Below are positions 1 to 5,457 of a DNA stretch of 6,033 nucleotides, piece by piece. A program made the position numbers and the translations under genes. The notes below the pieces were generated by a model, which had not been told where the DNA came from, ran no database searches, and saw nothing but the letters and a program-made list of their open reading frames with translations. Location: assembly GCA_040878115.1 (NCBI GenBank), contig JBBDMV010000047.1, positions 1-6,033 of the forward strand, in the 5' to 3' direction. Every line of letters begins with the position of its first letter. Position 1 is the stretch's first letter. This DNA is from JBBDMU01 sp040878115. GTDB taxonomy: Bacteria; Bacteroidota; Rhodothermia; Balneolales; Natronogracilivirgulaceae.

Positions 1-827
1 CGTGCGGGTTCAATTAGCCATTTTCCTGCTTTGGCAACCCCACCGCTCAAAATAACGGTTCGTATGTCTAAAATATGCACATAATTTACAATTGCATATC
101 CAAGTTTTTGCCCGGCATCTCGTAAAATTCTTATGGCCAATTCGTTGCCTTTATCAGCCTCAATATTAATTTCGAAGGGATCAAGTTGTTCATACCTTTC
201 ATGGAATCGTTTGTAGAGCGCATTTTCCGGTTCTTTTCGGATAGCCTCGGCAGCGATCCGGCTAAGAAAACGCTGACCAAGATAGGCCTCTATACCACCC
301 TTTGTCCGGCTGTTAGAAGAAAGCCCATTGTAATCGATGATGACATGGCCGAGCTCAGCGGCCCCTCCCGTGCTACCTCTGAAAAGCTCTTTTCGGAATA
401 TAATGCCTCCGCCCACTCCGGTACCCAGTGTAAGCATAATGAAACTGTCGTAGGCCCTTCCCTGTCCGAACCGGGATGAGCCAAGGGCGGCCAGGTTGGC
501 GTCATTCTCAACATAAGCAGTCAAGTCCGTTCGCTCCTTGATTTCTTGGGCAACGTTTACTTTAGTCCAGCCCGGTAAGTTAGGAGGATATGTTACGGTG
601 GTACGATCCAGGGATATTACACCCGGTGATCCAATTCCTACACCCTGGAGCTTTTTGTCCGTTAAGCCTTTAATTTTTTCGATAGCCTCGGCCAAACGTT
701 TCAAGATGTGATCTTTTCCTTTTTCGGCTTCTGTGGGTACGCTAAACTGTTCAAGGATCCCCCGTTCACGATCAACCAAAGCTGCTTTAATTTTCGTACC
801 GCCTAAATCAATACCTGCTGCTTGCAT
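1..827 (-). CDS. ROK-family sugar kinase (glucokinase-like), 3' end cut by window edge
   Basis: The 275 residues visible form a ROK protein (Repressor/ORF/Kinase; usual length about 300-330), so only the C-terminus is missing. The phosphate-1 motif is at the N-terminus (GIDLGGTK, residues 5-12). The catalytic Asp is D109 in ENDANLAALG, and the glycine-rich LTLGTGVGGG lies at 132-141. The sugar-binding E158 and H161 of ELGH and E180 of GGIEAY are present, as is the adenosine-side motif ILSGGVAKAG (259-268). Family members phosphorylate glucose, GlcNAc, ManNAc or similar in the cytoplasm. There is no helix-turn-helix in front, so an enzyme is likelier than a repressor. The CxCGxxGC zinc loop is replaced by SNSRTKGG (171-178), with no Cys left. 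The start lies 30 bp after the FtsB-like gene on the same strand and has no Shine-Dalgarno. Substrate cannot be read from the sequence. Confidence 0.93.
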   Translation of the reverse strand, partial: MQAAGIDLGGTKIKAALVDRERGILEQFSVPTEAEKGKDHILKRLAEAIEKIKGLTDKKLQGVGIGSPGVISLDRTTVTYPPNLPGWTKVNVAQEIKERTDLTAYVENDANLAALGSSRFGQGRAYDSFIMLTLGTGVGGGIIFRKELFRGSTGGAAELGHVIIDYNGLSSNSRTKGGIEAYLGQRFLSRIAAEAIRKEPENALYKRFHERYEQLDPFEINIEADKGNELAIRILRDAGQKLGYAIVNYVHILDIRTVILSGGVAKAGKWLIEPA

Positions 828-857
828 GTTTGTAATTAACTGGTGATAAAGTAATAG

Positions 858-1160
858 TTATTTCTCCCTGACCCGATAAACCGTTTCGCCAGGCTTTCTC
901 ATGCCGTATTCCTCACGGGCTATTTCCTCAAGTAATAAGGGGTTACTTTCAATAGCTTCAATTTTTTCTTCTAATATTTCAGACTCCGCACGAAGTTCTT
1001 CCGTATTTTTGATGAGTTCATTTTTTTCCATGTTTAACTGATAACGCGTATACAAACTGTAGGTGTCAAAAAACCCAAACCATATAATCAGGAATAGGAC
1101 TAACAAACCAACGAGAAATGTTTTTTTCCAGCGAAGCGGATTAAGAAGACGAAGATTCAT
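858..1160 (-). CDS. FtsB/DivIC-family septum formation initiator
   Basis: A 100-residue bitopic membrane protein with the full FtsB/DivIC layout. It has a short basic N-terminus (MNLRLLNPLRWKK), one transmembrane helix at about 14-31, a heptad-like acidic coiled coil at about 41-72, and the conserved C-terminal segment LLLEEIAREEYGMRKPGE (75-92) typical of the family. In other bacteria this protein joins FtsL and FtsQ/DivIB in the divisome and helps activate septal peptidoglycan synthesis by FtsWI. I chose the ATG at 1160 because it gives the usual family length and N-terminus. An in-frame ATG at 1211 would add 17 residues (MIQYLNSTNIN...) encoded by very AT-rich DNA that looks like leader. 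It is probably cotranscribed with the ROK gene downstream. Whether to call it ftsB or divIC cannot be decided here. Confidence 0.88.
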   Translation of the reverse strand: MNLRLLNPLRWKKTFLVGLLVLFLIIWFGFFDTYSLYTRYQLNMEKNELIKNTEELRAESEILEEKIEAIESNPLLLEEIAREEYGMRKPGETVYRVREK

Positions 1161-1283
1161 CAAAAAATATGATATTAAATTAATATTAGTAGAATTTAAA
1201 TATTGTATCAATAAAATGTGCGTTTATTCGACATTGCTCAAACAGATTATTGTGAACTTCATGCCTTATCCAGTAAATGCTCC

Positions 1284-1319
1284 GTTACGCCCAGAAGGGG
1301 CATAACATCAATAGATGTT
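1284..1319. repeat. Two overlapping hairpins
   Basis: GTTACGCCC (1284-1292) pairs with GGGCATAAC (1298-1306), 8 of 9 positions, around a 5-nt loop. AACATC (1304-1309) pairs perfectly with GATGTT (1314-1319) around AATA. The two stems share AAC (1304-1306), so only one can form fully at a time. No T-run follows on either strand, so neither is a standard intrinsic terminator. They lie upstream of ftsB and downstream of the hydrolase gene in transcription order, so they could act in 3'-end stabilisation or as a leader switch. Function is unknown. Confidence 0.4.
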
Positions 1320-1363
1320 CAAAAACCATTGCATCCATATTGCCAGGAACTCGTTACTTACAC

Positions 1364-1404
1364 CACACGGCCGTGTGCAAATTCGCCAAGCGTGGACGCT
1401 GGGC
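1364..1404. repeat. 14-bp perfect palindrome plus adjacent hairpin
   Basis: CACACGGCCGTGTG (1364-1377) is a perfect 14-bp palindrome. Eight bases further on, GCCAAGCGT (1385-1393) pairs with ACGCTGGGC (1396-1404) at all but one position with almost no loop. TTCGCCAA (1382-1389) is also the reverse complement of TTGGCGAA (1444-1451). The palindrome could be a protein-binding site and the hairpin a transcript end structure behind the hydrolase gene. There is no T-tract to support termination. Confidence 0.35.
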
Positions 1405-1458
1405 AGAGCAGATGGAGTGAATTATTGTCTTGTCCCGATCATTTTGGCGAAGCAGGGT

Positions 1459-2097
1459 TCATAACTCCCGAAGCATTTCCCGTACAAAACCCACCTCATC
1501 TTCATTAACCGTATGGCCCATTCCCTCATAGATACGTTTGGTGACTTTGGCCTCCATGCGTTCAAACACCTCGGCTGTTTCATTGACGCGCTGCAATGGA
1601 ATATGAAAATCTACATCGCTGCATCCGAGGAATACCGGAGTTTGATCAAACGAGCCTGTGTAATCCCAATGTGTACCATCGGGACCGATGAGCCCACCGC
1701 TGAGGCCAACGATGCCTCCATATTTCTTTGGATTTCGTGCAGCATACTCTGTGGCCAGACAGGCACCCTGGCTGAAGCCTAATAGAACGATCCTGTCTTT
1801 TGATATTTTGACCTTTTTTAACTGATCGATCAAGTCATCAATTACCTGAAGTCCCGAACTTATGCCGGGGCTATTTTGTTGAATGGGAGCCAAGAAAGAA
1901 TGAGGATACCACGTATTGCCTGCAGCCTGCGGTGCAATATAAGCAACATCAGGTTGTCCAAATTCGTCAGCCAACATAAGAACGCTTTCGGCTGTGGCCC
2001 CGCGACCATGAATTAAAATCATGGCAGCCCTGGCATCAGCCAAAGCTGCACCCGCTCGCTCAACCGGCTGGTTTTGATGAGGATATAAATCAATCAT
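1459..2097 (-). CDS. Phospholipase/carboxylesterase-family alpha/beta hydrolase
   Basis: A 212-residue protein of the Abhydrolase_2 (phospholipase/carboxylesterase) family at the usual length (about 200-230). The oxyanion-side HGRGA is at 30-34. The nucleophile elbow GFSQG (107-111) contains Ser109. The acid is in GCSDVDFHIP (158-167), most likely Asp163 from its spacing to the following Pro, and His195 lies in GMGHTV. So the whole Ser-Asp-His triad is present. There is no signal peptide, so the protein is cytoplasmic. Family members hydrolyse short-chain carboxylic esters, lysophospholipids or acyl-protein thioesters; the natural substrate cannot be read here. The N-terminal 20 residues are a lead-in before the first strand (AMILIHGRG). 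The ATG at 2097 has no Shine-Dalgarno. It is transcribed away from the SPOR lipoprotein gene and shares a palindrome-rich intergenic region with it. Confidence 0.9.
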   Translation of the reverse strand: MIDLYPHQNQPVERAGAALADARAAMILIHGRGATAESVLMLADEFGQPDVAYIAPQAAGNTWYPHSFLAPIQQNSPGISSGLQVIDDLIDQLKKVKISKDRIVLLGFSQGACLATEYAARNPKKYGGIVGLSGGLIGPDGTHWDYTGSFDQTPVFLGCSDVDFHIPLQRVNETAEVFERMEAKVTKRIYEGMGHTVNEDEVGFVREMLREL

Positions 2098-2164
2098 TGA
2101 TAAAATATTTATGGTTTCAAATGAAATTCTAACTTTAACGTGGCTTTATGGCTGAACGTTTCAA

Positions 2165-2193
2165 TGCAATATACGATAACATTGTATATTGCA
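2165..2193. promoter_or_regulatory. Candidate operator: 10-bp perfect inverted repeat
   Basis: TGCAATATAC (2165-2174) and GTATATTGCA (2184-2193) are perfect reverse complements around a 9-nt spacer, giving a 29-bp dyad between two divergent genes, 68 bp upstream of the hydrolase start. The size and AT-rich arms fit a dimeric repressor site better than a terminator, as no T-run follows. Part of the spacer and right arm (ATAACATTG, 2176-2184) recurs inverted as CAATGTTAT at 2291-2299. No regulator is encoded in the window, so the binding protein is unknown. Confidence 0.45.
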
Positions 2194-2253
2194 ACGCCCT
2201 CAGACTAAAAATAACAAAGCTCAGGGCAGACAGCCTTTAGTTCAGTTAACCTG

Positions 2254-2270
2254 GCCCTGTTGGTCAGGGC
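2254..2270. repeat. GC-rich hairpin in the divergent intergenic region
   Basis: GCCCTG (2254-2259) pairs perfectly with CAGGGC (2265-2270) around TTGGT. CAGGGC occurs once more at 2222-2227 and GCCCT at 2196-2200, so the same short motif appears four times in 75 bp in alternating orientation. The loop holds the TTG proposed as the -33 element of the downstream promoter. Confidence 0.45.
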
Positions 2271-2290
2271 AAATATTTTAAGTATATTTG
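2260..2290 (+). promoter_or_regulatory. Bacteroidota-type promoter for the SPOR lipoprotein gene
   Basis: TTG (2260-2262) and TATATTTG (2283-2290) match the Bacteroidota primary-sigma consensus TTG / TAnnTTTG with a 20-bp spacer, inside the known spacing range. Transcription would begin near 2296, leaving a leader of about 36 nt with no Shine-Dalgarno before the ATG at 2333. The -7 element lies inside an inverted repeat (2269-2291), suggesting that a bound protein could block it. Confidence 0.55.
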
Positions 2291-2291
2291 C
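2269..2291. promoter_or_regulatory. Candidate operator overlapping the -7 element
   Basis: GCAAATAT (2269-2276) and ATATTTGC (2284-2291) are perfect reverse complements around a 7-nt spacer. The right arm is nearly the same DNA as the proposed TATATTTG -7 element, the position expected for a repressor that excludes RNA polymerase. The half-site (GCAAATAT) resembles that of the dyad at 2165-2193 (GCAATATA), so one protein might bind both. AT-rich symmetry by chance is the alternative. Confidence 0.4.
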
Positions 2292-2332
2292 AATGTTATG
2301 TGTTATATCATTAACCCCCTTTAGTTCATTCA

Positions 2333-2815
2333 ATGAAAGTGTTTGCTTTCAAATCACTACTTTTTTTAACACTACTGGTTTCTATTCAGTCTTGCGGGCC
2401 GAGTGCTGAAGAGGTCCGGGAACAGGAGCGTAAGAAACTTAAGGTCACTGAACGAAAAGCGCAGGAAAAGATCAAGGTCTATGAGGCTTTGGAGCTTATT
2501 AACTCTCAAAGTCTGGCTATTGCCCGAGGTGAAAGAATAACCCCGCCGGATGAAAACGAAGCAGATAAAAGCACACCAGAAAACGCTGAAAGAAGCCGCC
2601 GCACTACGACCACTTCGGCAGGAACATACACCATCCAGGTAGCTTCTTTCGACACCCGGGATAAAGCCGAAAGGAAACTAAGCCAATGGAAGGGGCGGGG
2701 ATTCAGTGACGCTTTTGTCACCGAACATAGCAATGGATTTAGGGTACGACTGGGACGGTACAATACCAACAGAGATGCTCAAAACCAACGACAAAGGGTG
2801 AATGAAAACTACTAG
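2333..2815 (+). CDS. SPOR-domain lipoprotein, C-terminal strand apparently missing
   Basis: A 160-residue predicted lipoprotein. It begins MKVFAFK, followed by a hydrophobic stretch and a lipobox ending at Cys21 (SIQSC). Residues 24-66 are highly charged and probably helical (AEEVREQERKKLKVTERK...), 67-95 are a Ser/Thr/Glu-rich linker, and 96-160 form a SPOR domain starting YTIQVASF, with FRVRLGRY in the second half. SPOR domains bind glycan strands lacking stem peptides, often at division septa, so a periplasmic, membrane-tethered cell-wall role is likely. The domain stops right after its second helix (QRVNENY), where a SPOR domain normally has one more beta-strand. A fitting strand, CDVLALKI, is encoded at 2817-2840 in the next frame, which suggests a frameshift. 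The gene has its own promoter candidate and precedes the serine hydrolase gene. Confidence 0.85.
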   Translation: MKVFAFKSLLFLTLLVSIQSCGPSAEEVREQERKKLKVTERKAQEKIKVYEALELINSQSLAIARGERITPPDENEADKSTPENAERSRRTTTTSAGTYTIQVASFDTRDKAERKLSQWKGRGFSDAFVTEHSNGFRVRLGRYNTNRDAQNQRQRVNENY

Positions 2816-2843
2816 CTGTGACGTGTTGGCGTTGAAGATACAA
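2811..2843 (+). other. Probable out-of-frame remnant of the SPOR domain end
   Basis: Read one base forward of the SPOR gene frame, this stretch gives TSCDVLALKIQ. This resembles the last beta-strand of a SPOR domain (an Asp, alternating hydrophobics, then a basic residue). In the SPOR gene's own frame the same DNA begins with TAG, with TGA soon after. TAA TAA stands in that frame at 2849-2854. A one-base insertion near 2808-2816 would explain the present state. The resemblance is short, so chance is not excluded. Confidence 0.35.
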
Positions 2844-2864
2844 AATGTTAATAACCTGCAATCA

Positions 2865-4079
2865 ATGACTGCCCATTCTGCAAATGCCTTTTTCGCATTC
2901 TTTACACTTTTTTTGCTTTCTTGCAGCAACAATCAGGGTTCAAAGCATATAATCCCGGAAGTCGGACGTATCGTTTCCGAAAGCATTGGTAATGAGCTTA
3001 TCCCAGGCGCGGTCGTTCTCATTGCTTCGGGTGATGAGATACTGCACCATGAAGCCTATGGGCACGCAAAACTTATGGATGCACGAGAGGGGTGGCTTGA
3101 TGGCCCCGAGAAAATGACAACGGGACACCTCTTCGATTTGGCCTCCCTGACTAAAGTACTGGCAACCACCTACGGAATCATGATATTGGAAGATCAGGGG
3201 AAAATCTCTGTAGATGACCCCATTTCCCTTTACATACCCGAGTTTGCAACAAAAGAGAAAGAATCTATTACCATTCGGCACCTGCTTTCGCATACGTCGG
3301 GCTTGATGCAATGGTTCCCGACCTACTATGTTGCTTCAGACAAATTTGAAAGTTTAAGCTTTCTTGCCGATAAAAGCCTGGATAACCCCATCGGTGAATC
3401 CAGAAATTACAGCGACCACGGTTTCATGCTATTGGGTAACCTCATTGAAACAGTAAGCGAAACTACCCTCGATCAATTTCTGAATGAACATCTCTATCAG
3501 CCGCTTAATTTGAAGCATACGACATTTAATCCATCTGTCAGCAGTTTTCCCGACATTGCATCCACATCACACGGCAACCCGTTCGAAAAACGCATGGTGT
3601 ATGATGATGACTTTGGCTACCAGGTTGATGTAGACCCTGGCTCATGGAACGGGTGGCGCAGCCATACCCTGAGGGGTGAGGTTAGCGATGCCAATGCCTT
3701 TCACACCTACAAAGGCGTTGCCGGGCATGCAGGATTGTTCTCAACGGCTTCAGATATTCACCGACTGCTCCTTGCTCTTCTGGATAACCGGTCAGCCGTT
3801 GTAAGTGATTCAACGATCGCCAAATTCACGACCCCGGACCGCTTCGGTCACGGACTTGGCTGGATGATGGAACCCATCTCACTGAACAGTCCCGACCTCC
3901 CGTCCGGAAGTTTCGGCCATACCGGATTTACCGGCACTAACATTCTGGTTATCCCCAAAACGGAGGAAATTATCATCGTTCTGACCAACCGGCAAAACTT
4001 GAATGTCCTTGAAAATGGACAATACCCTAACCTCAGGGAGATGAGAAAGCAAATAATTTCTACCGTTCTGGATAGATAA
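2865..4079 (+). CDS. Lipoprotein serine hydrolase, class C beta-lactamase superfamily (YbbE/YfeW-like)
   Basis: From the ATG at 2865 the product is 404 residues, with a hydrophobic N-terminus ending in a lipobox (LFLLSC, Cys20), so it is probably anchored in an envelope membrane. The PF00144 active site is complete: Ser94 and Lys97 in SLTK, Tyr182 in YSDHG, and the HTG triad at 352-354 in place of KTG. The segments RGEVSDANAF (270-279) and GVAGHAGLFS (284-293) recall the Bacillus YbbE and E. coli YfeW group, linked to muropeptide metabolism. A peptidoglycan-related peptidase or esterase is therefore likelier than antibiotic resistance. An in-frame ATG at 2802 adds 21 residues and overlaps the SPOR gene by 14 bp. 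I prefer 2865, since it puts the lipobox at a normal distance, although its n-region then has no Lys or Arg. The gene follows the SPOR gene closely and is probably cotranscribed with it. Confidence 0.87.
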   Translation: MTAHSANAFFAFFTLFLLSCSNNQGSKHIIPEVGRIVSESIGNELIPGAVVLIASGDEILHHEAYGHAKLMDAREGWLDGPEKMTTGHLFDLASLTKVLATTYGIMILEDQGKISVDDPISLYIPEFATKEKESITIRHLLSHTSGLMQWFPTYYVASDKFESLSFLADKSLDNPIGESRNYSDHGFMLLGNLIETVSETTLDQFLNEHLYQPLNLKHTTFNPSVSSFPDIASTSHGNPFEKRMVYDDDFGYQVDVDPGSWNGWRSHTLRGEVSDANAFHTYKGVAGHAGLFSTASDIHRLLLALLDNRSAVVSDSTIAKFTTPDRFGHGLGWMMEPISLNSPDLPSGSFGHTGFTGTNILVIPKTEEIIIVLTNRQNLNVLENGQYPNLREMRKQIISTVLDR

Positions 4080-4214
4080 ATAACGTTGATCGTTCCTCAT
4101 TGACCATTCACCATTCATCGCCACTCTTACAATTTATCCTGTGGTAGAAGGTTAATGTTTGAGCACTAGTTACCGTCAGTCCTTATTAATAAACTACCAA
4201 TAACAATTAGCTGT

Positions 4215-4697
4215 ATGACACAAAAGATCTTTATCTCCTCCACTCTCATCCTGCTGGTACTTGGTGCCATACTCTGGAACCAGGTCTTTCAAAGCAACCC
4301 GGATACCGAAACCGCCACCAAAAAAGATCTTGAAATAACCATGTACCGGGCAGATGGGTGCAACTGCTGTATAAAATGGAGTGATTACCTGATAACGGAA
4401 GGATTTACCGTAAATGAGCAGCTCGTGGGTAATTTATCCGAGATCAAATCAGATAATAATATACCGTCAGAACTTGAATCCTGTCATACAGCTACGATTG
4501 ACGGATACGTTGTGGAGGGGCATGTGCCTGCCGAAGATATCCGACGTCTGGTTAGCGAACAGCCTGATGCCATTGGTATCTCCGTACCCAAAATGCCAAT
4601 GGGCTCGCCCGGCATGGAAGGCCCCAGAGAAGATCCTTATAATGTTATACTCTTTGGCGATGCCGGAAACCATACAATTTATGCTCAATATCCGTGA
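4215..4697 (+). CDS. DUF411 metal-binding protein with N-terminal membrane anchor
   Basis: A 160-residue DUF411 protein (PF04214), close to the usual family length. Residues 5-22 form a signal anchor or signal peptide without a lipobox, so the rest should be outside the inner membrane. The fold resembles thioredoxin. Visible signatures are MYRADGCNCCIKWSDYL (43-59) with C49, C51 and C52, then ESCHTATIDGYVVEGHVP (88-105) with C90, H91 and H103, and the Met-rich GISVPKMPMGSPGMEG (121-136). This set of Cys, His and Met is typical of copper handling, and relatives often sit in copper-resistance loci, but no copper pump or oxidase gene is present here. It begins 135 bp after the serine hydrolase, so it may have its own promoter. 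No Shine-Dalgarno is visible. The ligands are seen; the copper role is inferred from the family. Confidence 0.9.
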   Translation: MTQKIFISSTLILLVLGAILWNQVFQSNPDTETATKKDLEITMYRADGCNCCIKWSDYLITEGFTVNEQLVGNLSEIKSDNNIPSELESCHTATIDGYVVEGHVPAEDIRRLVSEQPDAIGISVPKMPMGSPGMEGPREDPYNVILFGDAGNHTIYAQYP

Positions 4698-4739
4698 TAT
4701 CTTAGTAGCCTGGCAGAAAGAAATCAGGAAGAATCCATA

Positions 4740-4759
4740 AAAATGATATACATCATTTT
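4740..4759. terminator. AT-rich hairpin between convergent genes
   Basis: AAAATGAT (4740-4747) pairs perfectly with ATCATTTT (4752-4759) around ATAC. It lies 42 bp past the DUF411 stop and 33 bp past the stop of the convergent DinB-like gene. Each arm ends in a run of A or T, so it reads as A-stem-T on both strands and could serve as a weak bidirectional terminator. The stem has only two G-C pairs, so stability is modest. Confidence 0.35.
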
Positions 4760-4792
4760 CCCAAAGAAAGAAAACGCGGAGAGAAGAAGCTG

Positions 4793-5335
4793 TCAACTTT
4801 GTTTAGATAAAGTTTCTTTAGCTTGCTCGAAATGCCTTTGCTCGTGTGCCAATATGATATCGAAAGCGATTTCTAATGTATACACTATATTTTTATTAGC
4901 GGGTGACGATATTACGGCTCTTTTATCCAATAAGTCCTGGCAGTTTGATATTCGCTCTTTTAAGTTTGCTTGATGATTTCCAAACCTTATTAAAAGATCT
5001 GCTTTAACTTCACTGCTTGTTGGTTCCCAGATATGGAAGGTCTTTATTTTCCTTTTCCTGTCCGGTTGAACGGATTTAAATATCATTTTGCCGAAAAAGT
5101 TAACCATAAAACCAGCCTTACCGATAAAGGGGGCATTATAAGTCCCTTGCTGCATAGAGTCGATTGTTGGGAAATAAGTCTCATTAAGCACAATAATATG
5201 GTCAATATTTTGGGCTATACTCCAGATCTGCTCATTAGGCTTCCAGTTTAACTGCTCTATAGATAGTTTCCCAAATGTCTGCTTAAAATTGTCAGTTATA
5301 CTATCAATCTTATCGGTCCATTTCTCAGTATCCAT
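4793..5335 (-). CDS. DinB-like superfamily protein
   Basis: A 180-residue protein of the DinB_2-type four-helix-bundle superfamily (usually 150-180 residues). The three expected metal-binding histidines are H46 in NIDHII, and H164 and H168 in ILAHEQRHFEQA. The N-terminal helix followed by LNWKPNEQIWSIAQNIDHI is characteristic. Members include DNA-damage-inducible proteins and metal-dependent thiol transferases (for example bacillithiol or mycothiol S-transferases), but the function of most is unproven, and I see nothing here that fixes a substrate. There is no signal peptide, so it is cytoplasmic. Unlike its neighbours it has a clear Shine-Dalgarno (AAAGGAG, 7 nt before ATG), which supports this start. 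It is also visibly more AT-rich than the genes to its left. It lies 122 bp after the DUF202 gene on the same strand. Confidence 0.87.
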   Translation of the reverse strand: MDTEKWTDKIDSITDNFKQTFGKLSIEQLNWKPNEQIWSIAQNIDHIIVLNETYFPTIDSMQQGTYNAPFIGKAGFMVNFFGKMIFKSVQPDRKRKIKTFHIWEPTSSEVKADLLIRFGNHQANLKERISNCQDLLDKRAVISSPANKNIVYTLEIAFDIILAHEQRHFEQAKETLSKQS

Positions 5336-5342
5336 TCTGAAA

Positions 5343-5349
5343 CTCCTTT
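5343..5349 (-). promoter_or_regulatory. Strong Shine-Dalgarno of the DinB-like gene
   Basis: On the minus strand AAAGGAG sits 7 nt before the ATG at 5335. It is the only strong ribosome-binding site seen in the window and fixes the start codon. A 10-bp palindrome, AGGCATGCCT (5351-5360), lies immediately upstream and might fold next to the site. Confidence 0.7.
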
Positions 5350-5457
5350 AAGGCATGCCTCACTTAAACATCGCCAAATAAAATACATTCTTATATGATA
5401 AGCGGCAATCTCATTATAAGTTTCTGGAAATAGAACTTACATGGGCTAATATAATAT

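Larger units (their letters stand above)
1161..1458. other. Non-coding spacer with several hairpins
   Basis: A 298-bp gap between the stop of the alpha/beta hydrolase gene and the start of the FtsB-like gene, both on the minus strand. The part next to ftsB (about 1161-1220) is strongly AT-rich and probably carries its promoter and leader, though I see no clean TTG/TAnnTTTG pair. The part at 1284-1404 is GC-richer and packed with inverted repeats, listed separately. A plus-strand open frame crosses the region, but it has no recognisable domain and runs into the end of the hydrolase gene antisense, so I do not call it. No tRNA fold was seen. Confidence 0.6.
2234..2328. repeat. 11-bp direct repeat, copies 84 bp apart
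   Basis: CCTTTAGTTCA occurs at 2234-2244 and again at 2318-2328, the second copy ending 4 bp before the SPOR gene ATG. The 84-bp offset equals about eight helical turns, so both copies would face the same side of the DNA. This may be two sites for one factor or simply a local duplication. Confidence 0.4.

Noticed and set aside
1218..1508. A 96-codon open frame on the plus strand through the hairpin-rich spacer
   Set aside because: It overlaps the end of the alpha/beta hydrolase gene antisense, has no recognisable domain, and includes the palindromic segments, so it looks like a chance frame.
2940..3311. Minus-strand open frame of 123 codons
   Set aside because: It lies opposite the SxxK-bearing part of the serine hydrolase gene and shows no family features; a shadow frame.
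4104..4117. Tandem ACCATTC ACCATTC
   Set aside because: Only two 7-bp copies; too small to treat as a functional repeat or array.
4154..4161. AATGTTTG as a -7 element for the DUF411 gene
   Set aside because: One mismatch to TAnnTTTG and no TTG at the expected distance upstream.
4183..4192. Perfect palindrome TTATTAATAA before the DUF411 gene
   Set aside because: Pure A/T and short; symmetry of this kind is expected by chance in AT-rich leaders.
4743..4973. Plus-strand open frame of 76 codons
   Set aside because: Most of it is antisense to the DinB-like gene, whose metal-binding histidines and Shine-Dalgarno are convincing.
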